A DNA stretch of 64,000 nucleotides from Pseudomonas fildesensis. GTDB taxonomy: Bacteria; Pseudomonadota; Gammaproteobacteria; Pseudomonadales; Pseudomonadaceae. The notes beneath the pieces are model-generated. The model worked only from the letters and a program-made list of their open reading frames with translations, had not been told where the DNA came from and searched no databases. The DNA lies in contig NZ_LFMW01000006.1 in assembly GCF_001050345.1 (NCBI RefSeq), positions 62,001 to 126,000 of the forward strand. The letters are read 5' to 3'. Positions 8,521-17,821 of this stretch are shown here, one piece after another. Both the position numbers and the translations under genes were made by a program. The first letter of the stretch is position 1, and every line of letters begins with the position of its first letter.

Positions 8521-10343
8521 CGCATGATCTCGCCGCGTTCGGTGGTACGGATCACCGTCTCGGTAAAACTGTTGATCGACACGTAACGTGCCAGGAAGCG
8601 CTCCAGCACCGCACCGAGCAGGAACACGCCGGTACCGCGAAACGCGTTTTCATCAAATTCCAGGGTAATTTCCAGGCCACGGCCAAACACAATCGGGCCG
8701 GGCATCGGCAGACGGCGGGTGACCGCTTTGCTGCTGACCTCGCGCAGGCCTTCGATCTGCAATTGCAGGGCGGCGTCGTTGCTGTCGCCGTACAGGCGCA
8801 GCAATTCGCGCAAGGCGGCCGCGCCCTGGCCCTGTTCGCTCAGGGACAAATAGTTGAGCGACAACTGGCTGATCAGGCGCCAGGCCTTGGCGTCGTGGGC
8901 ATGGCTGGCGCGCGGGCGGCTCGGGCCGGCGACGCAGCGCACGGCCAATATCGGCGCGCTGTCGGCGAGGGTGAAGTCGGTCTTGCCGTTGCCCACGCCC
9001 ATGAACAGCGGCAAATCGCGGTTGGTGCACAGCGCAGTCACGCCGAGTTGGCGCAGGTCGTGGCGGTAGGGCGCTTGCCGGCTGTCTACCAGGCTGACGA
9101 ATGTTTCGCTGCCCACATAGGTTGAGCGCGGGCCGTTTCGACGTTGGTCGCTGGACAGCACGCGCGGCTCGCGGCGCACCGTGTAGTACGCCTGGTCGCG
9201 GCCGTAACGTGACGGATCGCGTACAGCATAGAACGGCAGGAACGGCTGCTCCGGCCCCGTGCCGTGGCCGGTGATGCCGCTCAGCGAGTGAATCTCGAAA
9301 TCCATCGGCCGCGTGCGGTCGGCGATTACATGGTGTTCGTTGACCCGGTCGGACAAGTGAATACGGTCGACGCGCTTGGGGAACAGGTTGATCGCCGGCG
9401 TGCAGAACGGCAGGAATTGCGCGGCGCCGACGCTGCCTTCCAGGCTCGGTTCGTGGCGGTCGAACAGCACGATCAGCTCCAGTTCCTGGCCGTCGCAGCG
9501 TTTGACTGCGCGGCTCAGTTCGGCGAACTCGACGAACAGGAAGCGGTGGGGCAGGGCGAAGTATTCCTGCAACAGCCGATAGCCCTGGAACGCCCGCGCC
9601 ACCACCGGCATGGCGGCGTCGGCATCGTCAAACCCCCGCGAGCGCAGCGCGTCCTGCGGCAGGCGTTCAACCCAATCACCACCGGGCTTGCGCGCAAACA
9701 CCGCGCAGGCGTTGCCCAGCAATTGTTCGTAGAGGCGGAACGGTTGCTCATCGGCGCCGCTGAGGTACAGCGGCAGGTTGTCCAGCTCGAGGCTGTTGAA
9801 GGGTAATTCTGCGCCGGTGCGCAGGGTCAGGCGCAACCCGGCCTTGGCTTTCGGCTCGCTGGCCGCCAGGCGTCCGAGCACGGCGGCGGGGTTGCCGAAG
9901 TACTCGGCGCCGCTGACCTGCAACGGCCACAACGTCACCGGGTGTGCGGTGCGGTACTCGCAGCAGGTCTGGGTTTCGCGGCCCAGGGCGGCACGCAGTA
10001 CGGTATCGCGGGGCAGGGGGAAGCCGCTGGCGAGGGAGCCCTCATCAGGGTCGGTCTGCAATTGCACCACCGTCATCGACGGGGTTGGCGCCAGGTAGTG
10101 CGGGTAGGCGATTTCCAGCAGGTTGTGGGTGAAGGTCGGGTACTCGGCGTCGAGCTTGAGCTGCACGCGGGCCGTGAGGTAGGCAAAACCTTCGAGCAGG
10201 CGTTCGACGTAGGGGTCGGCGCAGTCCATGCCGGACAGGGTCAGCCGACTGGCGATCTTCGGGTATTCCTTGGCGAACTCGGCGGCGCTTTCGCGCACGT
10301 GATGCAGTTCCTGGTTGTACAGCTCCAGCAGGCGCGGGTTCAC
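8484..10343 (-). CDS. tssF: T6SS baseplate subunit TssF
   Basis: A 619-residue TssF (VasA/ImpG) baseplate protein. The conserved N-terminus is [19 protein letters not shown], followed by an aspartate- and proline-rich region with [20 protein letters not shown]. It assembles with TssG and TssE into the T6SS baseplate wedges. The start is GTG at 10343, preceded by GGAGG at good spacing, and overlaps the tssE stop (GTGA). The length agrees with the family's roughly 600 residues. Confidence 0.95.
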   Translation of the reverse strand: MNPRLLELYNQELHHVRESAAEFAKEYPKIASRLTLSGMDCADPYVERLLEGFAYLTARVQLKLDAEYPTFTHNLLEIAYPHYLAPTPSMTVVQLQTDPDEGSLASGFPLPRDTVLRAALGRETQTCCEYRTAHPVTLWPLQVSGAEYFGNPAAVLGRLAASEPKAKAGLRLTLRTGAELPFNSLELDNLPLYLSGADEQPFRLYEQLLGNACAVFARKPGGDWVERLPQDALRSRGFDDADAAMPVVARAFQGYRLLQEYFALPHRFLFVEFAELSRAVKRCDGQELELIVLFDRHEPSLEGSVGAAQFLPFCTPAINLFPKRVDRIHLSDRVNEHHVIADRTRPMDFEIHSLSGITGHGTGPEQPFLPFYAVRDPSRYGRDQAYYTVRREPRVLSSDQRRNGPRSTYVGSETFVSLVDSRQAPYRHDLRQLGVTALCTNRDLPLFMGVGNGKTDFTLADSAPILAVRCVAGPSRPRASHAHDAKAWRLISQLSLNYLSLSEQGQGAAALRELLRLYGDSNDAALQLQIEGLREVSSKAVTRRLPMPGPIVFGRGLEITLEFDENAFRGTGVFLLGAVLERFLARYVSINSFTETVIRTTERGEIMRWKAKPGRRPTL

Positions 10344-10855
10344 GGGCGCCTCCGCTGGTCGGCATTCACGACGCGTACGTGGCCGGACTCAAGGTCCAGG
10401 TCGGTTTGCAGCAATAGGCGCAAGGGCACCGGCTGTGCCCACAGGTCGCCTTCGATCTCGAAACTCAGCGCGTTGTGGTTCATTTCACCGTGGCCGACGC
10501 GCGCTTTCACGCGCAAGGTATGGCGCAAAATGCGCGGTTCAAAAGTGGCGATCGCCTGATAGATCAGGGCTTCCAGGGCCTTGATATCCACACTGGACGC
10601 GCTATTGCCCGCCAGGGCCGGCAGGCCGTAGTTGATCACCGAGGTACCGGCCGGGGTGTGCAGCGTGGCATCGGCATCGAGCAACGACGTGGTATTGAGC
10701 AACCACGCCAGGTCACGCAAAACCGAGGCTTTCAATTGGGTCAGGGACAGCACGCGTTTGTCGGCGCTTTCCTTGGGATTGGTCGGGTCGTCGTCGGTCA
10801 ACCGGTCCAGCAGGGATGGTTGCAGACGGTCGCGGGTGGCGATTTCGGTTACCAC
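10340..10855 (-). CDS. tssE: T6SS baseplate subunit TssE (gp25-like)
   Basis: A 171-residue protein of the GPW/gp25 family, homologous to the T4 phage baseplate protein gp25. Supporting sequence includes the N-terminal [14 protein letters not shown] and the central [12 protein letters not shown]. TssE links the baseplate to the sheath. The start is GTG at 10855 and overlaps the preceding lipoprotein gene by 7 bases. No strong ribosome-binding site is visible, so expression may depend on coupling. It overlaps tssF by 4 bases. Confidence 0.92.
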   Translation of the reverse strand: MVTEIATRDRLQPSLLDRLTDDDPTNPKESADKRVLSLTQLKASVLRDLAWLLNTTSLLDADATLHTPAGTSVINYGLPALAGNSASSVDIKALEALIYQAIATFEPRILRHTLRVKARVGHGEMNHNALSFEIEGDLWAQPVPLRLLLQTDLDLESGHVRVVNADQRRRP

Positions 10856-11274
10856 GTAAAGGGCGCCACATACATTTTTTGGTCGCCACCCGAGCCGCAG
10901 GATGCAAATGTACTAACGGGGGCCGCCTCAAACAGCCCTTGAGACTGACGAATAGCTTGCATCTTGCTGAGGCAGTCGCGGCTCGGCGCAGGCATATGCT
11001 CGCTATGCCAGACCGCAAAAATCGGAATGTCGTTGAAGGTCTCTACGCGCAGTTTTTGCTGTCTATCCAGGCTGAAGCTGCAAGGCCACGCCATGTCCAG
11101 CTTTATGTGGTTTTGGTCTGGCTTGACCAGCGTGCATTGGCCCTGTTCATCAATCAGCTTGAGCTGTTGCCCGACGAAGACGGCCTCGGTCGCTGGATTC
11201 TCGGCATGTTCGGCGCAAGCGCTCAGACTGATCAAATTCATGGTCAGGCAGAGGGTGAGTAGTGGTTTTTTCAT
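10849..11274 (-). CDS. Putative immunity lipoprotein paired with Tae4
   Basis: A 141-residue protein with a lipoprotein signal ending in LSAC (Cys20), so it is probably anchored in the periplasm. Four more cysteines in the mature part could form two disulfides. Its ATG (11274-11272) overlaps the effector's stop by one base (TAATG), and a GGGAG site lies upstream within the effector gene. The position directly after a Tae4 amidase gene, plus periplasmic targeting, suggests it neutralises that effector. It does not look like the mostly helical Tai4 family as I know it, because the mature sequence appears beta-rich. The immunity role is inferred; no family is recognised. An upstream in-frame start at 11349 exists but would bury the signal peptide. 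Confidence 0.7.
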   Translation of the reverse strand: MKKPLLTLCLTMNLISLSACAEHAENPATEAVFVGQQLKLIDEQGQCTLVKPDQNHIKLDMAWPCSFSLDRQQKLRVETFNDIPIFAVWHSEHMPAPSRDCLSKMQAIRQSQGLFEAAPVSTFASCGSGGDQKMYVAPFTW

Positions 11275-11726
11275 TATGTGAGCTCCCAAAACCAGACAGC
11301 TCTGGAGCGGAAAAAGAGATCGCCAGTTTGGGTTATTCCTCGGTTCCATAGATCAATATGATCGCCGGTACGGTTATCCAGGGACTCGCCTGATTGCTGG
11401 AAACAATCCTTGAAAAAGATGAGCCCGGTTTTGCCCATCAGCGTGCGACGGTCTTCGGCGGTGTTACCCAAAATGGCGGGTCGTCCCAGATGCCTTTTCC
11501 ACAGCCAATTAGCCAACGACTCGGCACCCCTGGCGTGTTCATGGGCACACTTGGGCTCGGTATAGGTAGATTTGTTGACCTTGATGGTCAGCTCGGCGTT
11601 GAGCACCAGACTCATGCGGATAGCGCATTGATTGGCCCAGGGACCATTGCAAGGGTCTGCTTTTGGATGCGTAACCAGAAGATCGGAATACGCTTTCCAC
11701 AAATTGATGAACGAAGGTTTGGCCAT
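11274..11726 (-). CDS. tae4: Tae4-family T6SS amidase effector
   Basis: A 150-residue protein resembling Tae4 peptidoglycan amidases, which cut the peptide cross-links of rival cell walls. The probable catalytic cysteine is Cys34 in NQCAIRMS and the probable histidine is His123 in GDHIDLWN. The segment GKTGLIFFKDCF before the His motif is also typical. It has no signal peptide, as expected for Hcp-delivered cargo. It sits 79 bases after hcp and one base ahead of the putative immunity gene. Base composition here looks less GC-rich than in the flanking tss genes (30 of 60 G+C at 11281-11340), which suggests later acquisition. Confidence 0.88.
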   Translation of the reverse strand: MAKPSFINLWKAYSDLLVTHPKADPCNGPWANQCAIRMSLVLNAELTIKVNKSTYTEPKCAHEHARGAESLANWLWKRHLGRPAILGNTAEDRRTLMGKTGLIFFKDCFQQSGESLDNRTGDHIDLWNRGITQTGDLFFRSRAVWFWELT

Positions 11727-11805
11727 GACTCAGATACCGAAGAGGAAGAGGTCGAATGCGAGCAAGCACCAAACCTCCGGCGCATGGCGCCAGAGGTGTA
11801 TCGGA

Positions 11806-12294
11806 TCAACGCTTGGTGTTGGACCGGATATTCCAGCCAAACTTGATCGGACCGCCGTCTTTGGTGCCGTCGGCTTTCTGCGGCTGGTAGTCGACCATCA
11901 CCTGGGCAAAGTTCAGGGTGACGTTTTCGGTCAGGCGATCATCGCTGCCCGAGCCGCCGGTGCTCAGGGACGTGACCAGCACTTCTTCCAGGTTGATTAC
12001 CATGTACTCGACCTGGCTTTCGCCGCCGGCCTTGCGCACGGTCAGCTTGACCTTGTCGATGTGCTTGCCGCTGGCGCAGTGCATCATCAGGTTTGGCGAG
12101 GCCTTGTCGACGTACTTGGTCAGCGACAGGTCCTGGATATTCACCTTGCCCGCGCCGCCGCCACCGCCGACATGCATGTTGCCGGACTGGGCCATGCCCC
12201 AGCTCCAGTTCAATACGTCAATTTCGTCCTTGTGGGCTTTGTCCATGGACTCGCCCTTGATGTCGCCGATCTTGATGAAAATATCAACAGCCAT
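11806..12294 (-). CDS. hcp: T6SS tube protein Hcp
   Basis: A 162-residue Hcp1-type protein that stacks in hexameric rings to form the inner tube of the T6SS and also carries small effectors in its lumen. Recognisable sequence is MAVDIFIKIGDIKGES at the start and GGGGGAGKVNIQDLSLTKYVD in the middle, the latter closely like P. aeruginosa Hcp1. The start at 12294 is chosen because GGGAG lies 5-6 bases upstream; a longer frame to 12321 lacks such a site. The adjacent Tae4 effector is a plausible cargo. Confidence 0.96.
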   Translation of the reverse strand: MAVDIFIKIGDIKGESMDKAHKDEIDVLNWSWGMAQSGNMHVGGGGGAGKVNIQDLSLTKYVDKASPNLMMHCASGKHIDKVKLTVRKAGGESQVEYMVINLEEVLVTSLSTGGSGSDDRLTENVTLNFAQVMVDYQPQKADGTKDGGPIKFGWNIRSNTKR

Positions 12295-12331
12295 GTTTTC
12301 TCCCTGTGTGGCACGGGCCACTGAAGTGGGT

Positions 12332-12432
12332 GATCGTTCCCACGCTCTGCGTGGTAACGCATCGTGTGACGCTCTGCGTCACTGGGACGCGGAGCGTCCC
12401 GGGCGGCATTCCCACGCGGAGCGTGGGAACGA
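12332..12432. repeat. Intergenic palindromic repeat (GATCGTTCCCACGC family)
   Basis: The element starts with GATCGTTCCCACGCTCTGCG and ends with a complementary GCGTGGGAACGAG, with nested hairpins based on GACGCTCTGCGTC and GACGCGGAGCGTC. Related copies lie at 33406-33541 and 58314-58448. It separates hcp from tssC and could attenuate, process or stabilise the operon transcript at this point. Confidence 0.85.
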
Positions 12433-12441
12433 GCGAGTTAC

Positions 12442-13938
12442 TTAGGCGCTTTTGGCCGAAGGCAGCTTCGATACCAGGCGCAGCGACACGGTCAGCCCTT
12501 CGAGCTGGTAGTGCGGGCGCAGGTAGAACTTCGAGTTGTAGTAACCCGGGTTGCCTTCGACGTCTTCCACGATCACTTCGGCGGCAGCCAACGGGTGCTG
12601 GGCCTTGGTGGTTTCGGTGGAGTGCGCCGGGTCGCCGTCGACGTAGTTGAGGATCCAGTCCTGCAACCAGCGCTGCATCTCGTCCTTCTCTTTGAAGGAA
12701 CCGATCTTGTCGCGCACGATGCACTTCAAGTAATGCGCGAAACGGCAGGTGGCGAACAGGTACGGCAGGCGCGCGGCCAGGTTGGCGTTTGCGGTGGCGT
12801 CCGGGTCGTCGTATTCGGCCGGTTTCTGCAACGACTGCGCGCCAATGAACGCGGCGAAGTCAGTGTTTTTCTTGTGCAGCAGCGGCATGAAACCGTTCTT
12901 CGCCAGTTCCGCTTCACGGCGGTCGCTGATGGCGATTTCGGTCGGGCACTTCATGTCCACGCCACCGTCATCGGTAGGGAACGTGTGCGCCGGCAGGTTT
13001 TCCACTTCACCGCCGGATTCCACGCCACGGATGCGCGAGCACCAGCCGTAGAGTTTGAACGAACGGTTGATGTTCACTGCCATCGCGTAGGCGGCGTTGG
13101 CCCAGGTGTACTTGGAGCTGTCGGCGCCGTCGGTGTTTTCTTCGAAGGCGAAGGCTTCCACCGGGTCGGTCTTGGCGCCGTACGGCAGGCGCGCCAGGAA
13201 GCGCGGCATGGTCAGGCCGATGTAGCGCGAGTCTTCCGATTCACGCAGCGAGCGCCAGCCGGCGTATTCCGGGGTGGTGAAGATCTTGGTCAGGTCGCGC
13301 GGGTTCGACAGTTCCTGCCACGAGCCCATGCCCATCACAGTCGGCGAGGCGGCAGCGATGAACGGCGAGTGCATGGCGGCGCAGACTTTCGACAGCTCGC
13401 CCAGCAGCTCGACGTCGGGAGGCGACTGGTCGAAGTAGTAATCGCCTACCAGGCAACCGTACGGTTCGCCGCCGAACTGGCCGTATTCTTCTTCGTACAT
13501 CTTCTTGAAGATCGGGCTCTGGTCCCACGCGGTACCCTTGAATTTCTTCAGGGTCTTGTGCAGTTCGGGCTTTGCAATGTTGAGCACGCGAATCTTCAGC
13601 TGCTCATCGCTCTCGGTGTTGTTGACCAGGTAGTGCAGGCCACGCCAGGCGCTTTCCAGCTGCTGGAAGTCCGGGTGGTGAATGATCTGGTTGACCTGGG
13701 CGGTGAGCTTGGCGTCGATGGCGGCGATGATCGATTCGATCGACTTGATCGCGTCGTTGGACACCAGGTCCGTTTGCGCCAAAGCCTGTTCGGCCAAGGT
13801 GCGCACGGCGGTTTCCACGGCTTCGCGGGCACGCTCGGTCTTGGGCTTGAATTCCTGCATCAACAAGGATGCGAACTCGCTGGTCTCTTCAGTGGCGCCC
13901 AGGCTCTGGACGCCTTCGCGGGCGGTATTCTCGGTCAT
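12442..13938 (-). CDS. tssC: T6SS sheath large subunit TssC
   Basis: A 498-residue TssC (VipB/ImpD) sheath protein. Conserved segments include HHPDFQQLESAWRGLHYLV, GLVG-like CLVGDYYFDQ, and near the end FYLRPHYQLEGLTVSLRLV. With TssB it forms the contractile sheath around Hcp. It begins two bases after tssB ends, as is usual for the pair, and the length matches the family. Confidence 0.97.
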   Translation of the reverse strand: MTENTAREGVQSLGATEETSEFASLLMQEFKPKTERAREAVETAVRTLAEQALAQTDLVSNDAIKSIESIIAAIDAKLTAQVNQIIHHPDFQQLESAWRGLHYLVNNTESDEQLKIRVLNIAKPELHKTLKKFKGTAWDQSPIFKKMYEEEYGQFGGEPYGCLVGDYYFDQSPPDVELLGELSKVCAAMHSPFIAAASPTVMGMGSWQELSNPRDLTKIFTTPEYAGWRSLRESEDSRYIGLTMPRFLARLPYGAKTDPVEAFAFEENTDGADSSKYTWANAAYAMAVNINRSFKLYGWCSRIRGVESGGEVENLPAHTFPTDDGGVDMKCPTEIAISDRREAELAKNGFMPLLHKKNTDFAAFIGAQSLQKPAEYDDPDATANANLAARLPYLFATCRFAHYLKCIVRDKIGSFKEKDEMQRWLQDWILNYVDGDPAHSTETTKAQHPLAAAEVIVEDVEGNPGYYNSKFYLRPHYQLEGLTVSLRLVSKLPSAKSA

Positions 13939-13940
13939 GA

Positions 13941-14447
13941 TTACTGGTCCCCTGCAGGCTTCGGCGCGCTGGCAAGTGCCTGGAGCAATGCCGGGTCCTT
14001 GATCGCCTTCATGATGATTTCTTCAGCGCCGGTCTTGCCGTCCATGTAGGTCAGCAGGTTGGCCAGCTGGGTGCGGGCTTCGAGCAGTTGCTTCAGCGAG
14101 TCGACCTTGCGGGCCACGGCGGCCGGGCTGAAGTCGTCCATGCTTTCGAAGGTGATGTCCAGGCTCAGGTTGCCTTCGCCGGTCAGCTCGTTCGGTACGT
14201 GGAACGCCACGCGTGGCTGCATGGCCTTGAGGCGCGAGTCGAAGTTGTCGACGTCCACTTCAAGGAACTTGCGGTCAGCCACGGGCGCCAGTGGCTCGGC
14301 AGGCTTGCCGGCGAGGTCGGCCATCACACCCATCACGAAGGGCAGCTGGACCTTTTTCTCGGCGCCGTAAAGCTCGACGTCGTACTCGATCTGCACTCGA
14401 GGCGCGCGGTTGCGCGCGATGAATTTCTGAGAACTTTGCTTCGCCAC
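13941..14447 (-). CDS. tssB: T6SS sheath small subunit TssB
   Basis: A 168-residue TssB (VipA/ImpB) protein with the typical opening AKQSSQKFIARNRAPRVQ and the segment LPFVMGVMADLAGKP. It pairs with TssC in the contractile sheath, and its C-terminal helices are handled by ClpV. The start is taken as GTG at 14447 because it has AGGAG about 8 bases upstream and gives the family's usual N-terminus. A longer frame to 14492 has no support. Confidence 0.95.
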   Translation of the reverse strand: MAKQSSQKFIARNRAPRVQIEYDVELYGAEKKVQLPFVMGVMADLAGKPAEPLAPVADRKFLEVDVDNFDSRLKAMQPRVAFHVPNELTGEGNLSLDITFESMDDFSPAAVARKVDSLKQLLEARTQLANLLTYMDGKTGAEEIIMKAIKDPALLQALASAPKPAGDQ

Positions 14448-14501
14448 GTTGCTGCTCCTGGTCGCTTGAGCGACGGTGTTGTTACTGCGCAATCGGGCGG
14501 C

Positions 14502-15521
14502 TTACTCGCCGTCCGGGCCACGCAGGTTTTCAAATTGGGACATGCCGTCGGGAATCAGGTTGCGCACGATGGCCGCGAAGTCGGCGTGCACCAGATTCTT
14601 CGCCCGGTTCAACAGCACTGGCAGCGGGCTCGAAGGCTCGTGTCGGGTGTAGTACGCAAGGATCTTGTCGAGGCTGCGCAGCACCTCATCGCGGTTGGCG
14701 ATGTCGCCGCTCGGGCGGGGTGCGGCGGGGGCAGCGGCGAAATCGACCGAGGGGGCTGTGTCTTCACTGACGGCCTCGGGTTCGCTGCTGGTTTCACTGT
14801 TCGGAACAAATTGACTGAGGATTTGCAGCGCCTGTTTGAGCGGTTGCTTCAACAGGCTGAGGTCGACGCCCTGGGCCGAACCGACCTGGTCGCTGACCTG
14901 TTGTTCGATGGCTTCGCAGGCGCCACGTGCGGCGCTCAAGGCGTCGCGGGTGGCGTGCAGTTGCTCGGGGTCGCTGTCGAGGAACGCTGCGTTCAGCTGC
15001 TGGGCGCCGAGTTGTTCATCGGGAAAGCTCATCAGGCCGCTGGCGTTCAGCGCTGCGCGCAGGCTCACGGGGCCGAAGGTGCGCGAACGCGTGAGAATGC
15101 TTTCGCGCAGCAGGCGAATGGTCGCGTCGCTGGTCAAGCCGGACAGGGCGTTGATGCGCACGGTGGGGTCGTTGTTGTCGTCGGCATCCAGGCGCGGGTG
15201 CAGCTCGGCCCAGTATTCGCGCAGCAACGCATTGATCAGCGTGAGCACTTCGGCCAGCCCGGCGACACCCTGCAGGGCGAGCGAGCTTTGCAGCAGAAAA
15301 TGGGTGATACGCAGGTCTTTGCTGCGCTGCAGCAAGTCGAGGCTTTGCTGCTGGACGCTGCGCCATTCCGGCGGTTCGGCAGGCAGGATCGAGTCGCCCA
15401 TGCTGCGCTCGGGTTGGCCCTTGGCGGCACGCTCCAGGTGGAGAAAGTCCGCGTCATATTCCATATCTTCGCCACACGGCGAAGTCGCGGAAACGGCGGT
15501 GAGCAGCAACGGCACATCCAC
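14502..15521 (-). CDS. tssA: T6SS assembly protein TssA
   Basis: A 339-residue TssA with an ImpA N-terminal domain (VPLLLTAVSATSPCGEDMEYD). TssA caps the growing sheath and helps baseplate assembly. The GTG at 15521 gives the family's normal N-terminus and has GGGAG about 10 bases upstream; an in-frame start at 15566 would add 15 unsupported residues. It is the first gene of the leftward T6SS operon and diverges from fha. Confidence 0.92.
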   Translation of the reverse strand: MDVPLLLTAVSATSPCGEDMEYDADFLHLERAAKGQPERSMGDSILPAEPPEWRSVQQQSLDLLQRSKDLRITHFLLQSSLALQGVAGLAEVLTLINALLREYWAELHPRLDADDNNDPTVRINALSGLTSDATIRLLRESILTRSRTFGPVSLRAALNASGLMSFPDEQLGAQQLNAAFLDSDPEQLHATRDALSAARGACEAIEQQVSDQVGSAQGVDLSLLKQPLKQALQILSQFVPNSETSSEPEAVSEDTAPSVDFAAAPAAPRPSGDIANRDEVLRSLDKILAYYTRHEPSSPLPVLLNRAKNLVHADFAAIVRNLIPDGMSQFENLRGPDGE

Positions 15522-15913
15522 TGAAATTGATCTCCCTATCAGCCCGTTAGATGGCGGGCAATGCATGCATTAGTTGCGCGAGGAACTGTGCATGTTTTCT
15601 TGGTTATATAAGCAAGATGCCACTACTGTGCCATTACTGGTATTCAAGAAGTTGTGCATTTTTGGTGTAGTAGTTACGCCTTGTCAAGGTAAGCTATTCG
15701 CGCTCTGTGACAGATGTGCGGTGCTTAACACCCTGCGCGACTGGTGGGTCGAGTGGCACGCAGGGGAAGGATTTTTGTCATGGGGCCCGGTTAACATCAG
15801 CGATCACGCTGGTAAAAGCAGGTGTGAAGGTCGTTTTCACCATTGGGTGGGGATGTCTCGGGAAACGCTGCCCCGGGAACCGACTGCGCGCGAAGTATCA
15901 GCAAGGAGGCGAG
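15522..15913. promoter_or_regulatory. Divergent control region between tssA and fha
   Basis: This 392-base space must hold the promoters of both T6SS operons. It is clearly AT-richer near tssA: the leftward strand has TATATAA around 15604-15610, a possible -10. The short hairpin GCCCG...CGGGC (about 15541-15558) lies in the tssA leader. The fha leader ends in AGGAGG four bases from its ATG. GGA motifs near both starts would suit RsmA/Gac control, which is known for the P. aeruginosa H1 system, but no definite RsmA hairpin was found. Short reading frames in the region look spurious. Confidence 0.5.
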
Positions 15914-17239
15914 ATGTCGCTGTGTTTGACTATCACTAGTTATCACAAGATTACCCCCGGGCAATGCTCGGAAAAGTCCATGAACCAGGGCTCGATGGCG
16001 ATCGGCCGCAGTTCGGAAAATGACTGGGTATTGCCTGATCCTGAGCGTCTGGTCTCCTCGCAACACTGCGTTATTCAATACAAGGATGGCCGGTATTATT
16101 TAACCGATAACAGCACCAACGGTGTGGAGTTGGTTAGCGCCGGCATTCGTTTGCGCCGGGGTAACAGCGAACCGCTGCAAGATGGCGAGTTGATCCGCAT
16201 CGGCGATTACGAGATCCAGGTGCGCATCGATTTCAATGTGCAAGCCGTTGATAGCCGGCCCTTTGCCGGTGATTCGCCGAACAGCTTTGAAGCGCTGATG
16301 GGCGCCGTTGTGAGTGCGCCGGCAGCGACACCGGTGATCGCGCCGCAGTTCCAGGGTGCCTCGTCGATGGAAACCATGCCGGACCTGTTCGACTTCCTCA
16401 GCCCCACCGCCGTGCCGCCGCCGACCGTGCCGGACCACGTGCCCTCCGAGCAACACGATTTCCGCCCGCCGACCCCGGTGGCTGTGCCCGTGGTCGAAAA
16501 ACCCGTGGTAGCGAGCTCGGTGATACCCGAGGACTGGGACCTGCTGGGCGACACACCCGCACCGGCCATTGGCGCACCGCCGCCACCACCGGCGCCCGTT
16601 ATCCAACCGCCACCCGTGGTCGAGCCTTCGCTCCCCGTGGCCGACACCCAACAGCCCGATCTCTTGCAAGCCTTCCTGCGTGGCGCCGGCCTCGACCAAC
16701 TGCGCCTGGACAAGGCCCAGGCCGAAGCCCAGATGGAAAGCATCGGCCGCAGCTACCGGCTGATGGTCGAAGGCCTGATCGACGTGTTGCGCGCCCGTGC
16801 CAGCCTCAAGGGCGAGTTCCGCATGCAGCAAACCATGATTCAGCCTGCTGAAAACAATCCGTTGAAATTCGCCCCGAATGCCGACGAAGCGTTACTGCTG
16901 CTGCTTCGCCATGGCAACCAAGCGTTTATGGCACCGGACATTGCAGTGCGCGACAGTTTCGACGACCTGCGCGCCCACCAACTGGCGGTGATGGCCGGCG
17001 TGGAAGCGGCGATCAAGCACCTGCTGATGCGTTTCGAACCGGCGCAGTTGGAAGAGCGCATGGGCAAACCCGGCGGGCTCTCGAGCATTTTCAACGGCTC
17101 GCGCCAGGCCCAGTACTGGCAGCAGTTCACTGAGCTCTACAGCAATATTTCCCGCGAGGCCCAGGAAGATTTCCAGGACCTGTTTGGCCGCGAATTCAGC
17201 CGGGCCTACGAAGAGCACAGCGCACGACAGCGACGCTGA
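15914..17239 (+). CDS. fha: T6SS forkhead-associated protein Fha (TagH)
   Basis: A 441-residue protein. The N-terminal FHA domain (about 15-100) carries the phosphothreonine-binding signature GRSSEN, SSQHCVIQ and TDNSTNG. A proline-rich linker (about 130-230) and a conserved C-terminal T6SS-associated domain follow. In the H1 system Fha1 is phosphorylated by PpkA, dephosphorylated by PppA, and triggers T6SS assembly. The ATG at 15914 is chosen because AGGAGG sits at 15904-15909 and because it gives the usual FHA N-terminus; the frame is open further upstream. It is the first gene of the rightward operon. Confidence 0.94.
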   Translation: MSLCLTITSYHKITPGQCSEKSMNQGSMAIGRSSENDWVLPDPERLVSSQHCVIQYKDGRYYLTDNSTNGVELVSAGIRLRRGNSEPLQDGELIRIGDYEIQVRIDFNVQAVDSRPFAGDSPNSFEALMGAVVSAPAATPVIAPQFQGASSMETMPDLFDFLSPTAVPPPTVPDHVPSEQHDFRPPTPVAVPVVEKPVVASSVIPEDWDLLGDTPAPAIGAPPPPPAPVIQPPPVVEPSLPVADTQQPDLLQAFLRGAGLDQLRLDKAQAEAQMESIGRSYRLMVEGLIDVLRARASLKGEFRMQQTMIQPAENNPLKFAPNADEALLLLLRHGNQAFMAPDIAVRDSFDDLRAHQLAVMAGVEAAIKHLLMRFEPAQLEERMGKPGGLSSIFNGSRQAQYWQQFTELYSNISREAQEDFQDLFGREFSRAYEEHSARQRR

Positions 17240-17293
17240 CAGCGACGCGACAAAGGATCAACGGATAGCTAAGTACGTCATTGAGGACGCAGG

Positions 17294-17803
17294 ATGATTC
17301 CCAGGTTTTTACTCGCAGTGGCCACCGCGCTGCTGCTGACGGCGTGTGCCAAGGATGCCGTCAAACCCGAAGCGGCTGGCGATGCCGAGGCAAACACCGC
17401 CGCCGTCGAGCTGCACTTCCACGCGATTGCCGGGCTTAACCCCGGCGCCAACGGCCAGGCCGCCCCTGTGCGCGTGCGCATCTTCGAACTGAAAAACGCC
17501 GCCACCTTCGGCCGCGCCGATTACTTCGCCCTCGCTGACCGCGCGCAGTCCACCCTCGGGCTGGACCTGCTCGACCAGGACGAAGTGATGGTCCAGCCCG
17601 GCCAGCAACTGAGCGTGCAGCGCGACCTCGACCCGTCCACCCGCCAGATCGGGCTGTTGGTGGGTTACCGAGAGTTGGACCGCGCGCAATGGCGCACGGT
17701 GATCAACGTGCCGGCGCGCCAATACACCGAATACCAGATCAGCCTCGATGTGCGCGCGGTGAGTGCGGACGTCGTGGTTTCCCCATCCAGCCCTGCCCAA
17801 TAA
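17294..17803 (+). CDS. tssJ: T6SS outer-membrane lipoprotein TssJ
   Basis: A 169-residue lipoprotein with signal peptide and lipobox LTAC (Cys18). The mature part is a small beta-sandwich of the TssJ/VasD type, with ELHFHAIAGLNPGANGQAAP near its start and LLVGYRELDRAQWR in the second half. TssJ anchors the TssL-TssM membrane complex to the outer membrane. It lies 54 bases after fha and 18 bases before tssK. Confidence 0.94.
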   Translation: MIPRFLLAVATALLLTACAKDAVKPEAAGDAEANTAAVELHFHAIAGLNPGANGQAAPVRVRIFELKNAATFGRADYFALADRAQSTLGLDLLDQDEVMVQPGQQLSVQRDLDPSTRQIGLLVGYRELDRAQWRTVINVPARQYTEYQISLDVRAVSADVVVSPSSPAQ

Positions 17804-17821
17804 GAAGCAATCGGAGCTCCC

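Noticed and set aside
15590-15780. Possible sigma-54 promoter motifs (TGGCAC) near tssA and fha
   Set aside because: No TGGCAC is followed by TTGC at the right distance on either strand.
15574-15939. Short open frames in the tssA-fha space
   Set aside because: Overlap the fha leader, have no ribosome-binding site and no homology pattern; the region is better explained as regulatory.
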